DNA from: an uncultured bacterium
GTDB taxonomy: Bacteria > Patescibacteriota > Patescibacteriia > CAIQCM01
NCBI GenBank assembly: GCA_903870305.1
Contig: CAIQCM010000109.1
Span: forward strand, 1 to 5,610
Direction: 5' to 3'
Length of the DNA stretch: 5,610 nt
The notes below the pieces were generated by a model. The model saw nothing but the letters and a program-made list of their open reading frames with translations, was not told the origin of the DNA and did not search any database. The first letter of the stretch is position 1; every line of letters starts with the position of its first letter. The position numbers and the translations under genes were made by a program. Below, piece after piece: positions 1 to 5,009 of this stretch.

Positions 1-1769
1 GCAATGCGAATCAAGATCGACAGATCCAGCGACCGAACCAGAACCGCGTGCAGCGCCCGACCGCGCCCGCGATGATTCTGACGCGCAAAGAAACGGGCGT
101 TCCCAAGCTCAAGGTCTATGCTTTGGGCGGCCTTGAGGAGATCGGCCGCAACTGCACCGTGCTTGAGATGGGCGAGGATATCGTCATCATCGATATGGGT
201 CTCATGTTCCCGGAAGAAGGCATGCCCGGGATCGACTATATCATTCCCGATATCACGCCTTTGCGCGGCAAGGAAAAAAATATCCGCGGCGTTATCATCA
301 CGCACGGCCACTACGACCACATCGGCGCCATCCCACACCTTATGCCCAAACTCGGTTGGCCGGTGCTCTACACCGCCCCGCTTTCGGCCGGCATCATCAA
401 AAAGCGCCAAGAAGAATACGGCAACGTCCAGCAGTTAAAGATCCAAATGGTGAAGACCGCCGACGTGCGCATCCAGCTTGGACGCAATTTCGTCTTCGAG
501 CCGTTCCATATCAATCACAACATCACCGATGCTTTTGGCGCGGCCATCCACACTCCGTACGGCACGGTAATTTCAACCGGCGACTTTAAGTTTGACCTCG
601 ACCCCATTCCGCCCGACCTCCCGGCCGACCCCATGCGGCTTGCCGCCTTCGGACAAAAAGGCGTCTTGCTCCTCATGAGCGACTCGACCTCGGCCGAGCA
701 GCCCGGGCGACAAATTTCCGAATCAATCGTGAGCGAAGAACTCTTGGGCATTGTTTCAAAGCACCAAGGCCGCATTATCGTCGGCACTTTTGCCTCGCTC
801 CTCACCCGTGTCCAGCAGCTTATTACCATCGCGGAAAAGACCAACCGCAAGGTCTTGCTGCTGGGCCGCTCCATGCAATCGAACGTCGAAATTTCCCACA
901 AGCTGGGCTACATGAAATTTAAGCCCGGCACGATCATCGACGAACAAGACCTGAAGCATATTAACCACGACAAGCTCATTATCATTTGCACCGGCGCGCA
1001 AGGCGAAAAGAACGCGGCGCTTATGCGGATCGCCAACCGCGAACACCGCAGCATCCGCCTTGAAGACGGCGACATGGTCATCTTCTCGTCCTCGGTCATT
1101 CCGGGAAACGAGCGCACCGTGCAATCCTTAAAGGACACGCTCATCCGCCAAGGCGCCAAGGTCGTCCACTACGCCAACATGGACGTGCACGCCGGCGGAC
1201 ACGCCAAACAGGAAGAGCTTAAAGAGATGATGATGCTCACCAAACCCAAGTACTTCATGCCGGTGCATGGCAACCTGTTCTTGCGCCACGCCCACGCCAA
1301 CTTGGCCGAAGAGGTGGGGATCCCGCGCGATCACATCTTTATGCCGGACAACGGGCAGATCGTCGAGTTCGACGCCAAGGGCGGGACGGTCACCAAGGAT
1401 AAATTCCCGATCGAGTACATCATGGTCGACGGCCTGGGCGTTGGCGACGTTTCGCACGTCGTCTTGCGCGACCGCTTGCAGCTTGCCACGGACGGCATGT
1501 TTGTGGTTATCTGCACGCTCGAGCGCCGCACCGGGAAACTCATCGGGAGCCCGGACATCATCTCGCGCGGCTTTGTCTATATTAAAGACGCGCGCGAACT
1601 GGTGGAGAAAGCCCGCGCCAAGGTCAAAAAGATCTTGCACGACAGCGACCGTCGCTCCCCCGCCTTCGAGGAGTACACCAAAAACAAGATCCGCGACGAC
1701 ATCGGCCAGTTCCTCTGGACCGCCACCAAGCGCCGCCCGATGGTCTTGCCGGTCATTATTGAAGTTTAG
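1..1769 (+). CDS. rnj: Ribonuclease J (metallo-beta-lactamase/beta-CASP RNase), 5'-partial
   Basis: RNase J is a cytoplasmic zinc-dependent ribonuclease with endonuclease and 5'-to-3' exonuclease activity in mRNA turnover and rRNA maturation. Numbering from the GTG at 48, the metallo-beta-lactamase motif HGHYDH is at residues 86-91, the STGDFKFD motif at 176-183, SDSTSAE at 211-217, the beta-CASP HAGGHA motif at 381-386 and PVHGN at 405-409. The protein ends in RRPMVLPVIIEV, the usual RNase J C-terminus. The frame stays open from base 3 to base 48 and encodes an N/Q/R/P-rich stretch, so the GTG is probably internal and the true start lies outside the window. Such basic, disordered N-terminal tails are familiar on RNase J of several bacterial lineages. 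The canonical motif is HGHEDH; Tyr replaces Glu at a position that is not a metal ligand. It converges with the minus-strand gene ending at 1864. The family call is very secure; whether the ortholog is J1- or J2-like cannot be decided. Confidence 0.96.
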   Translation, partial: NANQDRQIQRPNQNRVQRPTAPAMILTRKETGVPKLKVYALGGLEEIGRNCTVLEMGEDIVIIDMGLMFPEEGMPGIDYIIPDITPLRGKEKNIRGVIITHGHYDHIGAIPHLMPKLGWPVLYTAPLSAGIIKKRQEEYGNVQQLKIQMVKTADVRIQLGRNFVFEPFHINHNITDAFGAAIHTPYGTVISTGDFKFDLDPIPPDLPADPMRLAAFGQKGVLLLMSDSTSAEQPGRQISESIVSEELLGIVSKHQGRIIVGTFASLLTRVQQLITIAEKTNRKVLLLGRSMQSNVEISHKLGYMKFKPGTIIDEQDLKHINHDKLIIICTGAQGEKNAALMRIANREHRSIRLEDGDMVIFSSSVIPGNERTVQSLKDTLIRQGAKVVHYANMDVHAGGHAKQEELKEMMMLTKPKYFMPVHGNLFLRHAHANLAEEVGIPRDHIFMPDNGQIVEFDAKGGTVTKDKFPIEYIMVDGLGVGDVSHVVLRDRLQLATDGMFVVICTLERRTGKLIGSPDIISRGFVYIKDARELVEKARAKVKKILHDSDRRSPAFEEYTKNKIRDDIGQFLWTATKRRPMVLPVIIEV

Positions 1770-1800
1770 TATATAGAACGTAGAACTAAGAACATAGAAA
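1766..1800 (+). repeat. Heptanucleotide tandem tract after the RNase J stop
   Basis: Five consecutive 7-nt units start at 1766, 1773, 1780, 1787 and 1794. The first contains the RNase J stop codon (TTAGTAT), the third is GTAGAAC, and the last runs into the left arm of the terminator. The consensus is NTAGAAN with variable first and last bases; the fourth unit (TAAGAAC) departs at positions 2 and 3. The period is 7, not 3, so this is not coding. No function is known to me. Similar tracts with other bases occur in the other two spacers of the window. Confidence 0.6.
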
Positions 1801-1829
1801 AACACCGTCGCGCAAGCGACAGTGTTTTT
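1798..1829. terminator. Bidirectional intrinsic terminator between convergent genes
   Basis: An AAAAACAC arm (1798-1805) pairs with GTGTTTTT (1822-1829) and GTCGC (1807-1811) pairs with GCGAC (1816-1820) around a GCAA loop. The ends supply a T-tract on either strand. Bases C1806 and A1821 mismatch in the plus-strand RNA but become a U-G wobble in the minus-strand RNA, so the stem is continuous only for transcripts from the coiled-coil gene. It sits 28 bases past the RNase J stop and 34 bases past the end of the minus-strand gene, and probably serves both. Confidence 0.85.
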
Positions 1830-1835
1830 GTATAC

Positions 1836-1857
1836 TCTTCGAGCGAAGTCGAGAAGA
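1836..1857. repeat. REP-like intergenic palindrome
   Basis: TCTTC at 1836-1840 can pair with GAAGA at 1853-1857, and an overlapping alternative hairpin CTTC-GAGC-GAAG lies at 1837-1848. The core GAGCGAAGTCGA (1841-1852) matches, from memory, a core found in interspersed REP-like palindromes of many environmental bacterial genomes. It lies between the end of the coiled-coil gene and the terminator, a usual place for REP elements. Only one copy is in the window, so dispersal in the genome is inferred. Confidence 0.4.
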
Positions 1858-1863
1858 TGATGA

Positions 1864-2274
1864 CTAGGAGATCGAGACCGGATTTATCGCCATTACTTCT
1901 TTCGCATCTTTTTTGGTGATAACATTTTTGTCTGACAACTTTACAGCCAATAAATCAACCTTATCATTGGTCTTCATAAAGCCGTCGCGCACCTCTGTCC
2001 GCAAATCAGAAATTTCCGACTTAAGTTCGGTGCGTAGAGTATGCATCTCCGACTTAAGTTCGGTGCGTACGGCGGAAATCTCCGACTTAAGTTCGGTGCG
2101 TAGAGTATGCACCTCCGACTTAAGTTCGGTGCGTACGGCGGAAATCTCCGACTTAAGTTCGGTGCGTAGAGTATCAACCTTATTATTAACCTCGGCGATA
2201 TCTTTACCAACCTGATCAAAGCCGCCCTTGATCATTGCGACCAACTCATCATTGTTTATACTGTCTTTTTCCAT
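1864..2274 (-). CDS. Small hendecad-repeat coiled-coil protein, function unknown
   Basis: This 136-residue protein has no signal peptide or membrane segment, so it is probably cytoplasmic. Residues 1-34 form an acidic/polar helix-like start (MEKDSINNDELVAMIKGGFD). Residues 35-100 are six tandem 11-residue units of the type TLRTELKSEIS, alternating with AVRTELKSEVH-like units; the sixth (90-100) is degenerate. Hydrophobic residues recur with 4-4-3 spacing (L36, L40, I44, V47, L51 and so on), the hendecad pattern of a nearly straight or slightly right-handed coiled coil. Residues 101-136 are a lysine-rich tail. Small repetitive coiled-coil hypotheticals of this style are frequent in Patescibacteria. 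Oligomerisation or a structural or tethering role is likely, but no function is assigned. The minus strand is preferred over the repetitive frame opposite because it has a promoter at the right distance, a terminator and a sensible heptad/hendecad pattern. There is no Shine-Dalgarno; a leaderless transcript is predicted. The gene is visibly more AT-rich at its ends than its neighbours. Confidence 0.8.
   Translation of the reverse strand: MEKDSINNDELVAMIKGGFDQVGKDIAEVNNKVDTLRTELKSEISAVRTELKSEVHTLRTELKSEISAVRTELKSEMHTLRTELKSEISDLRTEVRDGFMKTNDKVDLLAVKLSDKNVITKKDAKEVMAINPVSIS
2008..2172 (-). repeat. 33-bp coding tandem repeat with 66-bp higher-order period
   Basis: A nearly invariant 22-base block starts at 2015, 2048, 2081, 2114 and 2147, exactly 33 bases apart. 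The 11 bases between blocks alternate between a GAGTATGCA-type and a CGGCGGAAAT-type spacer, giving a 66-bp unit. A decayed sixth copy continues to about 1975. Each unit encodes one coiled-coil hendecad. Each block also carries a CTTAAG palindrome flanked by CCGA and TCGG. The uniformity suggests recent expansion or homogenisation. Confidence 0.93.
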
Positions 2275-2283
2275 ATAAAACTC

Positions 2284-2310
2284 ATTCTACACCTTTTTAT
2301 CATCTGTCAA
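2284..2310 (-). promoter_or_regulatory. Sigma-70-type promoter for the coiled-coil gene
   Basis: On the minus strand a perfect TTGACA (-35, bases 2310 to 2305) is followed after 15 bases by TAGAAT (-10, bases 2289 to 2284). The ATG at 2274 begins nine bases after the -10, so transcription would start at or within about two bases of the start codon. No ribosome-binding site is present, in keeping with a leaderless mRNA. The spacer is two bases shorter than ideal. Confidence 0.6.
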
Positions 2311-2328
2311 AAGCCCCTATCAAAAACC

Positions 2329-2361
2329 AAAAACACCACCGCGATTTGCGATGGTGTTTTT
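2329..2361 (-). terminator. Intrinsic terminator of the beta-propeller gene
   Basis: AAAAACACCA (2329-2338) pairs with TGGTGTTTTT (2352-2361), and CGC (2340-2342) pairs with GCG (2348-2350) around a five-base loop. The C2339/A2351 mismatch becomes a U-G wobble in minus-strand RNA, giving a continuous 14-pair stem for transcripts of the upstream propeller gene. It starts 53 bases past that gene's stop and lies before the promoter of the next minus-strand gene, which insulates the two. It can also act on plus-strand transcripts. Confidence 0.85.
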
Positions 2362-2372
2362 CAAATTTCTAA

Positions 2373-2414
2373 ATACCATTTGCCACGAGCCACATGCTAC
2401 GTGCCACGCGCCAA
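2373..2414 (-). repeat. Heptanucleotide tandem tract after the propeller-gene stop
   Basis: Read on the minus strand, 7-nt units begin directly after the TAA stop and run to about 2373: six units, including GTGGCAC, GTAGCAT and a degenerate last one (ATGGTAT). The consensus is NTRGYAN. The tract lies between stop codon and terminator, as the tract behind RNase J does. A 7-nt period argues against coding. The function is unknown. Confidence 0.6.
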
Positions 2415-4868
2415 TTACGGCGTCACTTGGTAAAGCCCGCGGCCCCAGGTGGCGTAGTAGACGGTGCCGGTGATTGGAGAAACCGCGATGTCCATGATCT
2501 CGACGGACGGGAGATTTTCCTCGGTGCGCGTCCAGGTCCAGGTCTTGCCGCTGTCAGCAGAGACGCCGCGGAAAGCGCCGGCTTTGTGCGAAACATAGAT
2601 CACATTGCGGTTGGCCGGGTCAACGGCCATGGCGTGGAGCCAAGCGCCGGCGGGCAAGTTGCCGGTGACGTCTTGGAAGATCCATTTGCCCGAACCGTTC
2701 GCAAGCCGGCCGACGCGCGTGCCCCAGTCGGTATCAAAAGCGACGGTCACATAACCCCCGACGGTCGAAAGTTCGGCCACCGGTTTTTGATTGGGTTCGC
2801 GATAAATGTTCGCCCACTTGCTGCCGTATGAACCGGATCCGAAGACCGGCGTGAGTTCGTCAATGGAACCGTCGGCGCGGCCGACATACGCCTTGTGCGT
2901 GTTTCCATCCACGGCGATCGAAGCGACATTGGACGTTGAGTTGCTGTTGTCAAAACGGTACCAATCGGTGCCGGCATTATTGGTGCCATACACATTGGCG
3001 CCGGAAGACACATACAACGTGCCGGTCGAGACCGGGTCAATCGCCAAATGCGCGAGCCCCGAAGAAACCGGCAAGTTGCCATTGATCGCGGAGAACGCTT
3101 GGCCGTTATCGGTGGAGCGACCGATGCCTTTTACATCGCTCGAAAGCGCATAAATAACATGGGTGTGCGCCGGGTCGGCGACGATCTCTTTGGGTGTGCC
3201 CCAAGAAAGCATGTCCCAAGTGTTGTTGGCGTTAAGGCGCAAGATGGAAAGATCTTGGACCGCGCCATACACGTTGGCGCCATCGGGCGAAACCGCGATC
3301 GAATACCATTGGGTGGTATTAAGACCGTTCGAACGGATCTGCCAGGTCATGCCGTTATCCACCGAGACCTCGACGCCGGCGTCGGTGCCCGCGTACCAAA
3401 CATTGCTGTTGGAGGGCGCGAAAGCGAGCGCGCGAACGTCGTTGTATTGCATGGGGATGACCGCAACGTTCCAGCCGCCATCTTTGGCGCGGCGCAAAAG
3501 CGAACCGGCGGTAAAGACAATGTCAGCGTTCGCGGGGTCGGCGACCACGGCGAAGTTCTTGGCGTCGGCGGTTTGGCGCGCGACCTCTTGCCACGCGTCG
3601 CCTTCATTGTCGGATCGGTAAAGGCGGAACGGGTCGGCGAAAGCTGCGTAAAGCACATGAGTAACGCCGCCCTTGACCGTCGTGCCCGAGGATTGGGTCA
3701 CGGTCACGCGGTTGAACCACGGATTATTGTCCGGAAATCCGCGGTTAGCGTTCCAACCGGCAAGCGCCGTCCAATTGGCTCCCCCGTCTTTGGAGCGCCA
3801 CAAATTGGTTTGGCTGCCGGTCGCAAATATCGTATTGTGATCAGCGCTCGAAACCATGACCTGCTCGACGAAGCCCTTAAGCGAGGTCTTGGCCCAAGTT
3901 AATCCGGCATCGGTGCTCAGATACACGCCGGTGTTTCCGGAAATATAAATGCGGGAAGAATTTGTCGGATCAATGGCGATCGAAGAAACAGCCGTGAGCG
4001 GCAAACTGGCGGTGTTCGCCAAAAGCGTCCAGTTGGCTCCGGCGTCATTGGAAACATAAACGCCCATGTAAGCCCAATCATCGCCCGGCATGTAGGTTTC
4101 GCCCGTGCCGGCGTAGATCGTCGAAGCGTTATGCGCATCGATCGCGAGCGCGCCGATATGCATCGAGGCGAGGCGTTCGGTGAGTGGAACCCAGTTCTTG
4201 CCCATGTCGGTGGTTTTCCAAATGCCGCCCGAAGCCGAACCGGCGTAGGCGACATTCTCATTGGTTGGATCAACCGCGACCGCAATAATGCGGCCGGAGA
4301 CCGAGGCGCCAACGCTCGCGGTCGAAAGATCGACCGCCGGAGCGGACGACGATGCGGCCACGCGGTCGGCCGAAATAGTATTCGAGCTCGCAAGCGCGGT
4401 CGAGGGCAGATAATCAAGTTCGGAATAAATTGCATCGCCCAATTTGTAGTTGGTATAAAATGCATCGGGAAGGTCATCAACCAAGTTGCTCCAATTGGTG
4501 CCGTATTCAAAACGCACCGCGCCTTGGTTCATGATGGGGCGCAGCACGCCGCCGTGAGAAACCGCATAAACGGTTGTGGCGGAAGAAAGTTTAAGCAAGC
4601 GAGCGCCCGGTCGGTAAGTGACGTTCCCGGCGAGCGGGAAGGCCGCCAGCGCTTTATCGGAAACAAACTTTACCGTGGAAAAATCCGGATACCACGTAAA
4701 ATAGGTGGCCGCGTTGGGGAAAGCCAAGCGCTTGCCGTCGTTGGTAATATAATAAACCGCCGGCTGCGAGCCCCTTATAAGGGATCCATCCGGAATGGTC
4801 GCCCCCTTGGCCGGCGCGGCGCCGAGCAAAGAAATGGCAATAATAAGCGCGGAAATGGTGTATTTCAT
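2415..4868 (-). CDS. Secreted Asp-box (BNR/sortilin-like) beta-propeller protein
   Basis: This 817-residue protein starts with a Sec signal peptide (Lys2, hydrophobic core 5-16, likely cleavage after Ala20 or Ala23); no lipobox cysteine follows. Residues about 28-150 hold a module of two related 60-residue repeats (VYYITNDGKRLAFPN in the first, VYAVSHGGVLRPI in the second), which I recall at the N-terminus of many Patescibacteria surface proteins. A Ser/Ala-rich linker spans about 158-190. The rest is beta-propeller: strands of the type AVAVDPTNENVAYAG begin about 14 blades between residues 194 and 815, and Asp-boxes (S-x-D-x-G-x-x-W) occur at 219, 273, 318, 359, 419, 502, 585, 629 and 770. 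Fourteen blades suit two seven-bladed propellers. Asp-boxes are structural, so they do not show sialidase or GH74 hydrolase activity; no catalytic set was recognised. There is no LPXTG or C-terminal membrane anchor. A role in surface binding or glycan interaction is inference. The start is fixed by the signal peptide and promoter; a leaderless mRNA is predicted. Confidence 0.9.
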   Translation of the reverse strand: MKYTISALIIAISLLGAAPAKGATIPDGSLIRGSQPAVYYITNDGKRLAFPNAATYFTWYPDFSTVKFVSDKALAAFPLAGNVTYRPGARLLKLSSATTVYAVSHGGVLRPIMNQGAVRFEYGTNWSNLVDDLPDAFYTNYKLGDAIYSELDYLPSTALASSNTISADRVAASSSAPAVDLSTASVGASVSGRIIAVAVDPTNENVAYAGSASGGIWKTTDMGKNWVPLTERLASMHIGALAIDAHNASTIYAGTGETYMPGDDWAYMGVYVSNDAGANWTLLANTASLPLTAVSSIAIDPTNSSRIYISGNTGVYLSTDAGLTWAKTSLKGFVEQVMVSSADHNTIFATGSQTNLWRSKDGGANWTALAGWNANRGFPDNNPWFNRVTVTQSSGTTVKGGVTHVLYAAFADPFRLYRSDNEGDAWQEVARQTADAKNFAVVADPANADIVFTAGSLLRRAKDGGWNVAVIPMQYNDVRALAFAPSNSNVWYAGTDAGVEVSVDNGMTWQIRSNGLNTTQWYSIAVSPDGANVYGAVQDLSILRLNANNTWDMLSWGTPKEIVADPAHTHVIYALSSDVKGIGRSTDNGQAFSAINGNLPVSSGLAHLAIDPVSTGTLYVSSGANVYGTNNAGTDWYRFDNSNSTSNVASIAVDGNTHKAYVGRADGSIDELTPVFGSGSYGSKWANIYREPNQKPVAELSTVGGYVTVAFDTDWGTRVGRLANGSGKWIFQDVTGNLPAGAWLHAMAVDPANRNVIYVSHKAGAFRGVSADSGKTWTWTRTEENLPSVEIMDIAVSPITGTVYYATWGRGLYQVTP

Positions 4869-4876
4869 AACGGTTA

Positions 4877-4905
4877 AATATACTATATTCTTTGATTTTT
4901 GTCAA
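4877..4905 (-). promoter_or_regulatory. Sigma-70-type promoter for the beta-propeller gene
   Basis: On the minus strand a perfect TTGACA (bases 4905 to 4900) is separated by an ideal 17 bases from TATATT (bases 4882 to 4877). The ATG at 4868 begins eight bases after the -10, so the transcript should begin at or next to the start codon. No Shine-Dalgarno is present. This is the strongest promoter match in the window. Confidence 0.78.
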
Positions 4906-4919
4906 GATACCATTATAAT
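4891..4919 (+). promoter_or_regulatory. Sigma-70-type promoter for trpS
   Basis: A perfect TATAAT (-10) lies at 4914-4919. The best -35 is TTTGAT at 4891-4896 with a 17-base spacer, or TTGATT at 4892-4897 with 16; both are moderate matches. Transcription would start near 4926, leaving a leader of about 84 bases that begins with the hairpin at 4924-4998. Its -35 sits inside the spacer of the opposing propeller-gene promoter, so the two polymerases could exclude one another. Confidence 0.6.
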
Positions 4920-4923
4920 ACGA

Positions 4924-4998
4924 GAATTAGGAGATAGGAATTAAGAATTAAGAGCGCGGCGAACGGCTTCCTAATTCCTAAATCTTAATTCCTAATTC
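4924..4998 (+). repeat. Heptanucleotide arrays forming a 29-bp imperfect hairpin in the trpS leader
   Basis: Four 7-nt units of the type GAATTAG/GAATTAA (4924-4951) face four units of the type CTAATTC (4971-4998). The arms 4924-4952 and 4970-4998 align without gaps: by hand 23 of 29 positions are Watson-Crick and one is a wobble, with eight perfect pairs at the base (GAATTAGG with CCTAATTC). The loop (4953-4969) is GC-rich. No T-run follows the hairpin, so it is not a standard terminator. It lies between the trpS promoter and start codon, and could affect mRNA stability or translation; it lacks the length of a T-box leader. Confidence 0.7.
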
Positions 4999-5009
4999 CC
5001 ATCCAGTAT

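Noticed and set aside
1128..1805. 225-codon open frame antisense to RNase J
   Set aside because: It lies opposite the conserved RNase J C-terminal half, has a low-complexity Val/Asp/His composition and no motif; it is a shadow of codon bias.
2008..2172. CRISPR array (regular 33-bp repeats)
   Set aside because: Repeat and 'spacer' together are 33 bp, the spacers alternate between two types, and the whole is in frame with a coiled-coil protein; no cas genes are present.
1913..2215. Plus-strand repetitive frame opposite the coiled-coil gene
   Set aside because: Its repeats only mirror the 33-bp DNA repeat; no promoter or start context was seen, while the minus strand has both promoter and terminator and a coiled-coil pattern.
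3048..3902. 284-codon plus-strand open frame inside the propeller gene
   Set aside because: It is antisense to Asp-box repeats, with Arg/Gly/Val-rich composition, no recognisable domain and no promoter; the opposite strand has an obvious signal peptide and repeats.
2415..4868. Annotation as sialidase or GH74 xyloglucanase
   Set aside because: Asp-boxes are structural motifs shared by many non-enzymatic propellers, and no arginine triad or catalytic acid pair could be identified by eye.
4131..4877. 248-codon plus-strand open frame opposite the propeller N-terminus
   Set aside because: Arg/Gly/Asn-rich shadow that runs through the minus-strand promoter; no domain features.
4924..4998. T-box riboswitch or trp attenuator upstream of trpS
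   Set aside because: The leader is only about 84 bases, has no recognisable T-box sequence, no Trp-codon leader peptide and no terminator T-run.
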